Assembly: GCA_035235625.1 (NCBI GenBank)
Contig: CP141148.1
Coordinates: 21,143,057-21,207,056, forward strand
DNA from: Saururus chinensis
Lineage: Eukaryota; Streptophyta; Magnoliopsida; Piperales; Saururaceae
Direction: 5' to 3'
Length of the DNA: 64,000 bases
Below, in pieces: positions 21,554 to 34,209 of this stretch. Every line of letters begins with the position of its first letter. Positions within the stretch are counted from its first letter, which is position 1. Made by a program: the position numbers and the translations under genes. The notes below the pieces were generated by a model. It did no database searches, was not told the origin of the DNA, and worked only from the letters and a program-made list of their open reading frames with translations.

Positions 21554-22440
21554 CAGTAGTCATATTTAATGGCCATTTTCTTGATCCATTCCAATTTTAC
21601 CTCCATGTCCATGCCTTGAATGAATATCCATTGCTCTTTCACCATTTTCTTCTATGTAAAGAAGCATATTGCTGCCATGGAGTAGGAATTGCTTTGTGGA
21701 AGTCCCATCTCCTTCAATGTTTTATTGCAATAACTACCATCCATCTTCAAGACCAAATAATTGATGCACTCTTCAAGACTCCATGAGGACTCCCTCGCCC
21801 ACTTCCTACTAGAGTTGGAGGTTCTTGTAGGTCCAAATTCTGGAATGGCTGAATTTGTAGCTTCCAAATTAGAAGACTCGCCAACACAATTTGTTGGTCT
21901 TGGGTGGTCTAACATGGGAGCCCATGCAGCCTCCCCAAAGGTAAATGTGTTCTCAAACAGAGCCCTCATATGTTTTGGGTATTGGAGTTCACCTTTTTTT
22001 AATTTACTTGCTTTAGGATTTTTCTAATTTCATTCAACATCAAGTATATAAATATATAGATAAAAGAAATTAACCTAATTATATAAGTTAAAATGAACTA
22101 CCCTATTTTACCTTAATGTAGTCTTCCCATACTCTTTCTAGCCAATCAAAAGTGTTGGTCTCATGATTATATCCATGACTGGATTTATTAAACATGCCAC
22201 TCCAAGTACCATACTTATTATAGCCCATAAATTCTTCAAATTGTTTTGCCCCATTTCTATTTTAAACTCAATGTCTTTCAGCTTTTGTATTACCCTATTT
22301 TAGGAATCTGACCTCAAATTACCACATCATCTACCCCATTGATTAATTTCTTCCAAACAAACCTCTAGAAATACCTTGGAAGCATTTGGATTTTTTAAAG
22401 ACATGCCTACAAATTCACACAAGGAGATTTTTGAAGTTGA
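21554..22440 (-). pseudogene. Myb/SANT-like (Harbinger-partner type) protein, broken
   Basis: Minus-strand reading starts NPNASKVFLEVCLEEINQWGR. After breaks it reads SSHGYNHETNTFDW and VWEDYIK with a GTAAAA donor. After a 150-bp intron-like gap the frame resumes GELQYPKHMRALFENT, then AAWAPML. It ends SLEECINYLVLKMDG, one in-frame TAG at 21652, and VKLEWIKKMA. This order fits the plant Myb/SANT-like domain family related to PIF/Harbinger ORF1 DNA-binding proteins, where 'GxxxxxxTxxFDWxxExWExYIK' and a final 'WL' helix are usual. It lies upstream of the transposase pieces on the same strand. Confidence 0.7.
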
Positions 22441-23384
22441 CTTTTTGAAACTCAAACATGATAGTTAAGATACAACGTAAAGTCATATAATTCACCACGC
22501 AAAATCTCACATGAATCTTTATTGTATATCTTATTCAAAAGCTCACATAAAAAAGAAATAAAAAATGAAGATAACCTCAAAAAAGTTTTACCTATCAAAG
22601 AGCTACTATAGATTATCAAAATTCAAAAAAGCAGTCAAGCTCTTGAAGTCAATGGGTAGGATAGGGCACCTACATAATTAAAAATAAACTACAATTGCTA
22701 CTATGTTTATCTAGCAATAATACAGAGTAATACAAAACAATTGTTGTTTTGACTGTTAGTTTGTTCTCAACAACGGCAATAGTCTTCAATAGATTCTGGT
22801 GCTTGCATAACTAGATTAAGCTTGCATGAAGGGCTGTGTAAAAATTGTTTTCCCATCAGCTTAGTTGTTTGTTTAAAAAGGTTGAAGATTTGCAATGTTT
22901 TATGCTTTTTTCTTTACTAGAAATCTTGTTCATAATGAGTTAGTACTTGGGATAGAAATTAACCTACTAATTATCTGCTCTAAACTCTAATCAAGTTGTG
23001 CAGAATTGATAACACAACATTGATGAACCAAACTAACAACTAAGTTCTTTAATAGCTTGTGCATGAAACACTTCAATTGCCATATGCAATCTAATGGTGC
23101 CTCCATTAGCAACAATATTTCAAAATATATTCAAGGAATCCCTTTGTACCAAGTTACACTACAAAGGGCTTATAGGTTTTTGTCTCAACAACACTCCCAA
23201 GCATTAAAAAGAACAAACACAGTATGATGAAAACCTTGGATGAAATAGGCAGAAGTTGAAGTAAGAAGGAAACACATTGCATACCATAATTGCACAGCAA
23301 ATATAGCCCTCTAAAAGATCCAAGCCAAACCCACTCAAGAGCTCTAAAAATCCACCAATTTCCTTTCTAGCATAAAATATCAGA
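22441..23384. other. AT-rich DNA, no gene recognised
   Basis: This lies between the Myb/SANT-like remains and the Sirevirus-like gag. No pol sequence follows the gag here, so the copia element is truncated at about 23.38 kb. Confidence 0.45.
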
Positions 23385-23984
23385 TTATGTGTTCGAAATT
23401 TTATTTATTTTTAAAAAGGTTACTCTCACCTTAATCTTCAATTTCTTACTCAAAGACCTAAAATGTTTCTTATCGACTAAATAATATGTAATCGGTTTCC
23501 CTAATTGATCACAAATGTTTACTTTTTTCCAAAATCTAAGCATAACACTCAGCAATGGACTCATCATTGCCAATCATTATGTTCTCGAATTATATAGTAA
23601 GCACTTGGAGCCTTGAAATTTTTAAGCATTTGTTCCCTTATTTTCTTGTACTAATTAATCTCATGCCACTTCAGCATAAATACAATTAGATAGAAGCCTA
23701 TGTTGGCTCTTCCCAATGATATTAAATAAGGCACTCAAAGCTTTACTATTATAGTTGACCATCTTCCACTCAGATTCTTACCAATCGGATTTAGCTTTGA
23801 GTATATCATTTCCATCCTTGTCTTCGATCATGGGCAGATTCTATCCTTTAACCATAGTCTTTCATGCATTACCATCTAAGACTTGGATAAAAGTTCTCAT
23901 TTAGTTTTTCCATTAGGAGAAATTTTGATCATCAAACAACAGTGGACAATTCATAGGATTACCCAAATTGATGTGCTCACTCAT
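23385..23984 (-). pseudogene. Sirevirus-like copia gag, broken
   Basis: The minus strand starts MSEHINLGNPMNCPLLFDD. It runs through TFIQVLDGNA, MIEDKDGNDI, VNYNSKALSALFNIIG, VNICDQLGKPI and SLSKKLKIKV, across several stops and frame changes. The order fits Sirevirus/Maximus-type gag, which normally shows a PPLF(D/N)G..Y..WK start, a KVNYNSKALNAIF segment and a KIL.SL..KF..KV end. The start codon is placed where the conserved block begins, 190 bp after the PBS. The rest of gag-pol is absent. Confidence 0.8.
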
Positions 23985-24161
23985 ATTCAAATTAGCCATT
24001 AATATACAAAGCACTCAAGCAAGCCAATAAAGAGAGCTTGCTAAAACAGAAGAGAAAAGTACTTCTAGCAACAAGTATTCAGTCAAACTCAGCCAATGCA
24101 AGTAAGTATCAAGCAAATTGATAGAAAAATTAGTAAATATATCACAAAGCAAGAAAATATT

Positions 24162-24174
24162 GTCAGCTACCAAT
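24162..24174 (-). other. Primer-binding site of Sirevirus-like element
   Basis: The minus strand reads ATTGGTAGCTGAC directly after the LTR end CTCACA. The usual form is ATTGGTATCAGAGC. It is degenerate, but its position between LTR and gag is right. Confidence 0.6.
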
Positions 24175-25381
24175 TGTGAGATTAATACCCTTCACTTTAT
24201 TGTGTGTCACAATAGTACCTCTAGTTCAAACTCATAAAATTGACAATTAAAGATAATTAAAAATATAAATCATTTACCACAAAAATCAAACAAAAGAGAT
24301 TTTTTTAATGTGGAAACCCAACTAGGGAAAAAATTAAGCAGTCCTTTGGCTGAAACCAATGCATTATGGTAATATAGATCTTACAAGACATAAGACTACT
24401 AACATCTCCCCAACTAGAAATCCTTCTCTAGATGAATGTTGGCCACTAAAGTCCTTGGTGTTTGTCTCTTTTAACTTAATCTTTGTCTTCTTCTTCAATA
24501 GCACAATCTTCAATCAAAGTCCTTCTTGATTGTTGTTATTGAAACTCTAATTAAAGTCCTTGATTTTGCTCCACCAATCTCCTTGTGTGTGGTGTGATGC
24601 GGTACTTCTCACATAACCACTTTTTAATTCATAAAGTGATTACGAAAAAAACTCTCACATTTCTCATCATTTTCTCTCAATTCATGTGAAGGTGATGGAA
24701 GGATTAAACTCTTTTTTTCCTCTAAAAAACTTTTCCTTCCTTAGCCCAATTTGTCACAATAAGGTTCTTAAATAGTTGTCTAAGTCGGTTAAGGTATTAG
24801 AGTTATCGTAGGAAATAAATTGATTATGTATTGATTTAAGTCAATCAATCAATTTTTATATGTTCAATTCACAACACTAATGCAACCAATCGATTATTTC
24901 AACAATGTGATTGGTTGTTCATTGTTCTTAACCTAATGAATTTGTCTCCAATCAATCTTTCCTCTGGATGATTGATCATTTAATCTTCTATTAAAAATCC
25001 CAAGTCATATTTAAGCTTGAACAATATTAGGTCAAGGACGATCAATTACTTTTGAATAATATTTTGATTTTGTCCAATTCTCATCCCAACACTCAAAATA
25101 AGGTTTTTTTATGAAAAACCTAATTGTTTATATATGTGTGTATGAATATTACCTTTTTGTTCTTCAAAATTCATTCATCTGATTAAGTCTTCCAACTTGA
25201 ATTTTTAGAACATATCTAATCAAAAATTTTAGTTAATCAATTATAAATCTGACTCGATCATCACTAACCTAGTCATACTCTTAAGACTTAAAAACATATA
25301 TGGAATGAACATAGTTTTAATTATCAAAATATAGCCGATAATAATACATATGACACATATCTTCTAGCACCCTTAAACATA
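24175..25381 (-). repeat. LTR of the Sirevirus-like element
   Basis: On the minus strand it ends GGGTATTAATCTCACA next to the PBS and probably starts TGTTTAAGGGTGCTAG near 25381, about 1.2 kb, normal for Sireviruses. A TATTTAAGAACC box lies near 24762-24773. Downstream is CCCAACTAGGG-type sequence (plus strand 24327-24337) of the kind often seen in the R/U5 of these LTRs. The start is tentative because the partner LTR is missing. Confidence 0.6.
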
Positions 25382-26060
25382 ATCATCTACTTAAAAGAAT
25401 AATCACTTTTATTTTTACTTGATTATGAGCTACAAAATCAAAAAATTGAAAATACAAAACTTAAAAATTGTAAAACTATAATACTGCAATCATCTGCCTC
25501 CTCTTATCCACCTCCTCAGGCCCCTCTCCCACCTCATGTGCCTCATCCTCCTCATTCTCTACCTGCTCTTTCACCTTCTCCTCCCCCTCCTCCTCTTCCC
25601 TCTTATAAAAACTGAAAATTTGAAAATCTAGAAAATTGGAATTAAAAACTAAGAAACCTAAAAACAAAAAAATTGAAACTTTATGAACTATATTCTAACT
25701 ATTTAAAGTTTTATATGCATGCAATGACTTCTGATGGTTAGCCTCAATTAGAAGCTTTATTTCTTTCATGATGATGTGGACCTAAAAGAATCAGGGAAAA
25801 AAGGAATGAAGTACCATTTAGCTTAAAAACATCAAGGATATGAATATGAGGATGTGGGCAAGTGTTTAGGTTTCAATTTCATAGAATATGCATACTATCA
25901 ACCAACAAGCACCAATTGTCATGTTTTTCCCATGTGGACTTGGAATACCTGAGTTACATGGGCATTAGGCCCCCCTAGCCATGCGATCAAAGGGTTTCAT
26001 GGGCAATGGTTAGTCTATGGGATACATGTCTACATAGTTTTGGTAGATTAGTCATGTAAG
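25382..26060. other. AT-rich intergenic DNA with a C/T-rich patch
   Basis: A C/T-rich patch at 25490-25605 gives a low-complexity Glu-rich minus frame (25476-25667) that I do not accept as a gene. Nothing else is recognised before the second family A LTR. Confidence 0.5.
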
Positions 26061-29000
26061 AACTCTAGTCATAAACTAGTTTACATTTAGTTTTGCTTAT
26101 TATTTAATGGTCATCATGTGGTTTAAGCCTTTTCTAATTAATTTCGGTGATTTTTGAAAATAAATGTGGTTTCCAAAGGTTTTAATCAAAACCAATTTCA
26201 TATTTATGAGTTTAAGTCAATTGTGATTTTTTGGGAATTTTTAGAAAATATCTCAAAATTTTCAAAAATTAGGGTTTGGCAGGACCCCATGTGGGCCCCA
26301 AAATTAAATTTGGGGTTTTTGGCCCAAAACTTCACAGACATAAAAAAAAGTCATTCATAAAATTTTCAGGTCCTAATTATGGTTTAAATTGCCAAATTTC
26401 CTACTTCTAGTTAAGAATTCTATTAACACCCAAAGGTTTAATTAGGTCTAGCCCATTCTTTCCTATAAAAGAAAAGGGGTTGACCCTTTCCCATTTGGGA
26501 AAGGGATGAGCCAGGGAATCAGTAGCCTAATACCCATTAGGCTAAAAGAGGAAAGTGATTAGAGGTAATATTTCCTTAATCTTTGCTTAAAATTAGGGAT
26601 TTTCATAAACTTCCCTTAATCTCATCCTTTTCCATTGATTTAATTCGTTTTCAAACCACTAAATCACTAATTTACACCTTTACTTGAATCCTTAGCTTTC
26701 CAAAATTCATTTTATGTCTCCAAAGTTCTAGATCTAGGATTTGTTCTATGATTTTCAAGTTTAAATTGGGTTTAGGTGTGTTTTAACATGAAAATCATAT
26801 TTTTCGAAGGTTTCAGAGGTGATTGAGGAGCAAATCCGATTTAATTCAAGTTGAGAGGTAATGGGTTTTAATCTCAGCCATAATATGTTTGCAATCTCGA
26901 TTTTTAAGTGTTTTGATTGAATGAGTTTTTTGTTTAGGGCTTTAATGGTAGTTTTGTAAAAAGTTAATCTTTTGCTTTGAATTTTGATTTGAAATGGGTT
27001 GATTTAACATTATGGAATGTTTGATTAAATTATTATGATGTTTAAGGCTTGGAATGAAGGTTTTTAGTTTCATTAATGGTGTCTCGGTTTGAATTTCGAA
27101 ATGAAGAAGATGGACTAGATTTGTTGTTATGGCGATCGATCGCCCTTGCAGGCCAATCGATCAGCCAAACAGAGATGCAAGCCTATTTTCAGGTCAGCCA
27201 ATCGAACACCCTTCCAGGACGATCGATAAGCTACAATAGATTTGGCCCTTTTGAGTTTTTATGCTTATTTCCGTGTTTTCACTTCCAATTGATGTTTCTA
27301 ATGTCTATGTGGAGTGTTTTGAGTTAGAATTAGCTACTGGAAGGGTATGCCATTTATGTTAGGAATTATGAAACATGTTTAAGTATCATATGGAATTACA
27401 TGTTAATGATTAGACATGTTATTATGATTCATCTTGAATCTATGGATGATGATTTTCTTATGTTTACGCATGCTTCCAGCAAGGTTATTGTATGACGATG
27501 ATCTAATGTGTCTTCTTATCGTATGAATAAATTGTGGGTGAATGGTGATACTATATTCTAATTTCATGCGTGGATTAAATATGCTTGTAGGAATTGAGCA
27601 TTAGACTTCACTTGATTGAAATGACGGTTTCAAATAGATTTCCCCATGATTTCAGTTGGGAACTGTGTAGATTTTACTAAAGCATGTGTGTATTGCCTTG
27701 TGAGCTATTGTCAAAGCATGGTCATGTACTTAAGAATGTATGAACAAACACATGTGGGGAATTTATTATGAAATTGTGGTTGTTTATGATTCGAACATGA
27801 TGCATGTGGGGATTGATGGGAGCACGTTCCACGAATTAGAATTCATGTAGAGATTTGCTCGCGTATGTGTTACATCCCCGATTTTTCTATAAATTTACTT
27901 CATGTTTTTGCTATTTTTTGCAATGTTTTGCTCGTATTTTTGATAAAGAAACTTTACACTTCGGCATATCTGTATTTGTAATATTTGTTACCGTAAGAGT
28001 CGGGAGTAGTGTTTAGTCGCAGGTCATGGGCCTCGACACATTCCAAAAAAATTTCGGCGCAAAAATCGGACGAGACGTGGGAGAACAGAAATGGGAAGAA
28101 AGAAAGAGAAATGGAAAAAAAAGAAAAAAATATAAAACATAGCGGATCGGGCGTGGAGCGCCCGACCGCGAGGGAACAATGGAAAGGACTGTTCCCTTCC
28201 TTTTGTGAAGCCAGAGGCGGTGCCATTGCCGGCCGACGACATCCGCTTGATCGGCCATTGCCTGGCGATGCCGTAACCATCTCCCCAGCCTAGCCCCGCC
28301 GACTACATGTCCTCCAACTCGCCGCCATAGCTCCGCCCCGACAAGGATTACCTTTGGCCACTGGCATCCCAACCTCCCCACCCCTCCTTCACCGGCGCGA
28401 GGTAAAAATTCGACGCTTTTTATGTTTTTCCCATTCCTATGCGTTGCGAACCAAGGTCATGCCACCGGTCTCTGGCCATTGCCGACTGGCCGGCCACTGC
28501 GACCGGCCTTTGGTCCTTCCTTGGCCTGGCGATGGCAAGGCAGCTGCCCCGACCGCCATCTCCCTGACCATTCCTCTGCCTAATTTTGATCCAGGTAGAA
28601 ATTTAGTTCTTTTTCCTTGTGTTTATGTTGTCATTCGCAAACCACCAATCCACTTTCAATATGCCACCTCGAGCCGATGATAAGGCGCCGAGGTCTGGCC
28701 TCCCTTATCCTAATCGGTCCCATTTTGCTCGACCGGCCGACCTATGCCAGAGACAAGTTCTCTGGTGGCGTCCATTCTTCGCCGTCGGACGTCAGAGTCA
28801 TTGCACTGACATCCATTTGACTTGCCGCGATCTGGTGACTGTTGGGTCCTGTCTTCTCCCAAATCTAGCCCCCGGCCATGTCTGGCCATTCGTAGCTCGG
28901 TGAGGTGTGTCTACCTCCCCAACTCGGTGCATGGTCGCCCCGGCTAAATTGAGTCTCTTCAATTTTCTGATCAGCTATTCTGCCGCAGACAGCTGCTGTG

Positions 29001-32000
29001 TCAGCTTGACCCAATAATGGCAAGGGGTTGCCGCTCTCGGTCTCCTTTTCATGTATTCTGCACACACTAGACGCCCCTAAACTTTGGGGTATGTCTTTGA
29101 CTGCCGTTGATGGGCCCCGCTCCAACCCAAGCCAATGTGTCCAGCTTGTTATTGCGCAAACTTGAGCCACAAGTCCGACTGACATGGGCTCTGCCCTGAC
29201 TCAATGACTGCAAGGGACTTCTGGCCCAATTCCACCTATGCACCCCCACTTTTGTTACGCATGATCCAAAACCTATGGGAAAGAGTTCCCAAATTCCGAT
29301 TATTCCAAAGGGAAGTAAAAATTGTAAGCCATTAAACTCAGTCCATCGAAGGCTTGACCAATGCCGTGCCCATATGTTCCATTGTAAGTCGTGCTTGATG
29401 CATGACTGTCTGTACAATGATTTGGTTGTGGTAGCATTGAGAAATGTCGGCCACCTACGTTGGGCCTTAGTGCCTCAACGTGTGTTTATGGAACAAATCC
29501 ACCACTAGGCAATATGGTCGTTAAAGCGCTCCTTTGTCCCTCCTATGTTCGTGAGTACACGACCAAGCCCTCCGCTATGTTGTGAGGCTTTGACAATGCG
29601 GAATTGTTGCTGCTGGAGGTAGTCTGCGGTCTATTTTAACGTTGTGGCCAACAAGTGTTTTAAACTGTTGGCCAACATCCAATTAGTCACCTCCTATTCT
29701 GTGGTGTCTCTTGCCATCCCTAGTGGCACGACCTTGTGTCCGGCCGCCCTAGTGTGCCCAGTCTTATGCTTTGAGTGAAATTAATCTAACCTTATCGAGA
29801 TTAATTCCAGCATCTCTGAAAATACTCGGGGCAACAATGACTCTCTCAGTGCGATGTTTTTGGCCACCTATTCCGCTATCGATGCCACCACCATCGTTTG
29901 CTCGCCATCAAACTCACATGGATTACGAGGTAGGGGACCTTGAACTCGTAATTTCATAATAGCATGCTTTGATTGTGTAGTAGCATGCTAGGAGTTTATA
30001 ACTTAATGTTTTGCATGATAATTATTGATCAAATGAGCATATGTTATGTATGTGAATTATGCGTATGTTAGAGAAGGCTAAGGGTATGGTAGTAAGTTAT
30101 GAATTATATGTGTGTTCAGAGCATGTGATCGATCTTTGTTGTGGGCTGGTATTGTGTGATCGATGGGCATGATTATGGGTGTTTGATTGAAAGTTTGTCG
30201 AAGGGGTATTTGAAGGATTATCATGTGGAAATTACAACGGTATGCAGGGCGAGGGAAGACTTATGAATGACGGGCAAAGGTTGGACTTTATGAGATTGGA
30301 GGATCATTTCGGATTGAGTTGGAGGGTACGATGGAGCTACGAGCAAGAGAATTAGGGGATGCAGGAATTTTGAAGACTTAAGATTCATAGAGCTTTTGGG
30401 GGCTTGTGAGTTAGTAAGAGATAGCAACATAATTGTACTGCATAATATATGTAATGTGAATTGTAACAGAAAACAATGAGTAAGAAATTAGTAAGGGTTT
30501 GATTACGAGACTTAGGTCTAAAGGGTGTCATTTGAGGAGTTCGAGTAAGATGATTCGGTTTTAAGGCAGATGGTGTAAGATGTAAGGCCGTAAGTGTATG
30601 ATGGTAAGAGTATCAGTATGGAATTCAAGTTTAAGTAAGGCTATGTAGAGATTCGTAAGACTATAAGTGTCAGGGTGGGAGATGAGCTAAGTAAAGGATG
30701 CTACCTTTATGGATTAGAGCTTCAGAACGGGTGCAGTTCTAGCTTGGTTGGCTAAAGATTGTAAGATGGAAGTAGTCCCGAACATAATTGTACATGCATA
30801 AGTTACCTAATATGAACTTGAATGGTAAGTCACCCTAATTTGATAATGATATGAGTTTGAGACTGAGGGTTTCGACAGATTAAGTTCCTGGTTTAGCCAT
30901 GGTGTTATCCTATAGGATTTAGTCTTGGTGTTGTATTTCGGCCCAGACGTTTGTTGCTCTGTTGAGAGCGCTGTAAGTTTCTGCCCTTCATGGGCTCTGT
31001 ATGTTTTCTGCCTACAGATGACACTTTATGTTCTACCCAAGAGTGGTACCGTAAGATTCTTGCCCAAGAGTGGCACCATATGTTTTTCCTCCCTTAGTTG
31101 GCACTGTATGGCCCTAGAGAGTGGGCATTTGCATACTTAGGTAACTAGTATCATGGATCTACTCTTACCTGTTTGATTATGTGCCCTATGAGCATAGGTG
31201 TGCCTTGCCTTCAGAAAAGTCCATGGTGTCTAGTTGCTCCCCGAAGGTTAAGGTGATGCCCTAGTGGCATTCCCTTCCTTTCCTACGTTGGAGCTTGTTA
31301 ACTGTAATGAGCTTCAGTTGTCGGTAGTATGTTTACGATAGTAAGAGTAAGTTGTATGTTTCAGATTCTGAGTAAGTTGTACGTGTAAGATCCAGAGTAA
31401 GTGTAAGCTTCTAAGGAAGATAGTAAGAGAGTTTATGAGTATGAGTATGAGTAAGATTGTATAAGTAAGTTAGGTACGAGTAAGGTCGTACGAGTATGTG
31501 AATGTTGTAAGAGTAAGTGTACGAGTAAGTTGGTGAGAATTTAATTTCAGACTATAAGTGTAAGTGTAAGTGTAAGAGTATGCTACAAGAGTAAGTGTAA
31601 GTTCAGTCAGTACGACTGTATGTGTGTAAGATACATTATTTATATTGCATGTACTTCTTGCTTCATGTGTGATTGCATTAATGCATCTATTTATGAACTT
31701 GTGAAGTTTATTGATTTATTTCCCCTACAGGGTATTTTCCTACTGAGTATGAAATACTCACCTTATTTTTTTAGCACTTCGTTCGGAGGCTTTTGCAGGT
31801 CAATCAATAGATTTTTTGGACTGGACTATTCCGCGTGCTGGATTATTCTTCCTCAACCTGAAGTGCATCAAAATCGTTGTGAGGCTATGTGGATTTTAGT
31901 GTCATGATCTCATGTACTGATTAAGGTGAAAGAAATGTACTATGTACTGGACTTGGGTATATATATATGATTCATTTTTCAGACTGTGAAAGAACTTGTA

Positions 32001-32520
32001 CTCAGAGATCTCTGGGAAGTATTTGTTTTGAAAGCCCATGGCCATGGCAAGTTTACTTTTATGTTTTTGTTTCGGGTCACGCCTGAGAATGTTAGTTTTC
32101 TTGTATGATTAATTAATTGACGAAAATTATTTTCACATGTTTTGAATTTTGTTAGTTCTTTTGATTTACATTTGTATTTTACAATAAAATATTAGCAAAA
32201 TTTTCAATTTAATGTAAGAAAAAACCTCGGGCATGACAATATGTATCATTTTGCATTCATCATGAAGCAGATTTCATGAATGAGTCTTCACCGATGTTGG
32301 TCGATCGGAATGCAATTCTATGAGAATTGCTTGCTAGATTAATCGATCGAAGGCTTTAATCGATTCGGTTTGACATCCCTCAAGGACGGGTTTTCTCCCT
32401 GGGTTGAGAAGAGCGGAAAAGCAATAAGGAGACCAAAATATTGAGATTATCTGAACCCTGAGAATCCAATTGGTATGTCCGAGTGCACCGGCTTACCATA
32501 TGTGTTGCTTGGGATTATAG
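26060..32520 (+). repeat. Family A LTR, copy 2, split by a nested LTR
   Basis: Segments 26060-27867 and 32239-32520 form one unit around the insertion 27868-32238. The TATA box (TATAAAA, 26464-26470), CCCATTTGGGAA, the GATCGATCG cluster (27130-27235) and the ACATGTGGGG and GGGAGCACGTT pieces line up with copy 1 at 6.3-8.2 kb. After the insertion, CTCAAGGACGGG and CTGAACCCTGAGAATCCA match 10.15-10.25 kb. The left end is approximate. The right end is lost in a minisatellite. Confidence 0.6.
27868..32238 (+). mobile_element. Family C LTR, subfamily beta, copy C1
   Basis: Starts TGTTACATCCCCGATTTTTC and ends CCTCGGGCATGACA, with inverted-copy ends. Length is 4371 bp. Flanks are GTATG (27863-27867) and ATATG (32239-32243), a four-of-five target duplication, and the family A sequence is continuous once it is removed. 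The GC-rich front part (28.14-28.9 kb) has many chance frames on both strands. GATTACGAG|GTAGGGGA lies at 29921-29937. Repeat-rich DNA follows to 31.6 kb, and GGCTTTTGCAG|GT is at 31788-31800. There is no gag or pol, so it is a solo LTR or a non-autonomous element. Confidence 0.75.
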
Positions 32521-32524
32521 TCTT

Positions 32525-32810
32525 GACAAGTGGGGCTGCTCGAAGGTTTCGGCCTTGATGGGTAGGGGTTGCTCGAGGGCTTCGGCTTGATGGGTAGGGA
32601 TTGCTCGAGGGCTTCGGCTTGATGGGTAGGGATTGCTCGAGGGCTTCGGCTTGATGGGCAGGGGTTGCTCAAGGGCTTCGGCTTAATGTGTTGGGGTTGC
32701 TTAAGGGCTTTGGCTTGATGGGCAGGGGTTGCTCGAGGTCTTCGGCTTTGATGGGCAAGTGTTGCTCAAGGGCTTCGGCCATGAGGAGCAGGTTGCTCGA
32801 GGTTTATTCT
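32525..32810 (+). repeat. 32-bp minisatellite, about eight units
   Basis: Units run GGTTGCTCGAGGGCTTCGG then CTTGATGGGTAGG, 32 bp in the regular copies and 33 in two. The first and last units are diverged. It follows the tail of family A copy 2 and is absent from copy 1. Confidence 0.88.
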
Positions 32811-33380
32811 CTCACATGGTTCCAAAATCAATCAAACCTTTGCCTTAATTGCTAAAGTTGAGGCTTTTGTCTCCAGGCAATTCAACTAGGGATGCACCTT
32901 AAGCTGCTGCAAATCCAAAATCAAGGAGACTTAGAAACTCTAATCAACATGATTTAGCAACCTATTGAAGGTGACTCTAAAGCTATAACCAACATGATTT
33001 AACAACCTGTATGCAAATAATGTTCCCTGGTGTACTTTTCAAGTTGTTGGACATATTTGCTCATTCCTGCACAAATTTCAAAAGCTCTCCACATATCATG
33101 TATTTAGGAAGGTAAATATTGTAAGTTGACTTTGCAATCTTCACAGTTGATAATTGTCCCTATTTATGTAAGTGTCTCGATGCTCACTTCTCCCACCTCC
33201 GCTTCACTATCCCTCTCATCGATCGTCCTCATTTCTGGCCTTGCCCCCTGTGCAACCAAAATGTACTCACCTTCCAATGGGAGCTCATGCAACACTGGAA
33301 GGCATGAGTGTTGAGTGGCCGGACCAGTGGAAGCGCAGTGGGAGGGGGGTGGCGCACCAATCAAAAATCAATCTTTAGAT
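32811..33380. other. Intergenic DNA with one unexplained minus frame
   Basis: No family is recognised. The minus frame 33364-33164 includes VLHELPLEGEY and ends in an acidic stretch. A GTGAGT donor-like site lies at the GGAAG|GTGAGT point (about 33270), inside the frame. It lies downstream of repeat F copy 2 on the same strand, so it could belong to a transcript started there. This is weak. Confidence 0.25.
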
Positions 33381-33399
33381 TAATCTACATTGGAAACAT

Positions 33400-34200
33400 G
33401 TATAACATACAATCAATTAGCAATATAACCTATCCCAATCATGAATCAAGCAAAGAGGATAATCAAAGAGGGACAAATACGAACTGACCTGGGCTGTCCA
33501 GTCCTTGCACGCCCTCCAATAACCAGCCCTTGCACGCCAATCACAAGAACAAATAAGTTATGGAGAAAAGAGATTACCTATGTGTTGATCCCTCAAAAAC
33601 TCATGCTTGGCTTGAAGAAATCACAGCAAGGATCGCCCCTTGAATCAGCCTTCAAGTCCCAATCAATGAAGAAGCCCTTCTTCTTGATGTGTCTTGCCAA
33701 TGGAGTGAGAGAGGAGAAGTGGAAGGGGCGGCCAGCAAGGGAGATCTCTCCCAAAGAAGTGCAGGCTGAACCACACAAGAGGAGAGGGGCGGCTGATTGG
33801 GAGAGAGGAGGGAAAAAGGGGAGGGGGCTGACTGCTCTAGGGCATTCCCTCCTCTCCTAAGCTTCCTCTTTTATACCCCATTCATTTCCTCTCTTGAATG
33901 GGCCTATATGTGGGCTGATCTTAATTGGGCTATCCTTCTTTGTTTCTTCTGGTTCAACTTGAGGTTCAAACACAATGGGAGCGGGCTCTGTCTCTCAAAG
34001 CCCGTGGAGGCTTGGACCCCTGCACACGGTCAAGCCCGAGACAGGGTCAACCCCTCGCTAACCACGGGTCCTACCCTAGACACATAATCCGCACGTCTGG
34101 GCCCCACTAAGTGTTAATGCATGACCTAGTCAAATGCCTAGTGTATGTGTGCGACTTAGGCAGGTCCCAATCGAATTAGTGTAACGAAGGTACATGTGGG
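33400..34200 (-). repeat. LTR-like dispersed repeat F, copy 2
   Basis: On the minus strand: upstream block (33985-34170) closely like 3705-3860, TATAAAAGAGGAAGC box (TATAAAA at about 33870-33876), C/T-rich leader and a donor-like ACATAG|GTAATC near 33575. The plus frame 33441-33860 and several others are chance readings of the leader. Ends are not fixed. Confidence 0.5.
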
Positions 34201-34209
34201 GTTGGCGTG

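Noticed and set aside
25476-25667. Glu-rich minus frame
   Set aside because: Low-complexity translation of a C/T tract.
27954-29417. Cluster of 70-122-codon frames on both strands in C1
   Set aside because: Same GC-rich front part of family C. Frames overlap on both strands and are not shared between copies.
33441-33860. 139-codon plus frame
   Set aside because: It is antisense to the C/T-rich leader of repeat F copy 2, has no domain, and copy 1 lacks it.
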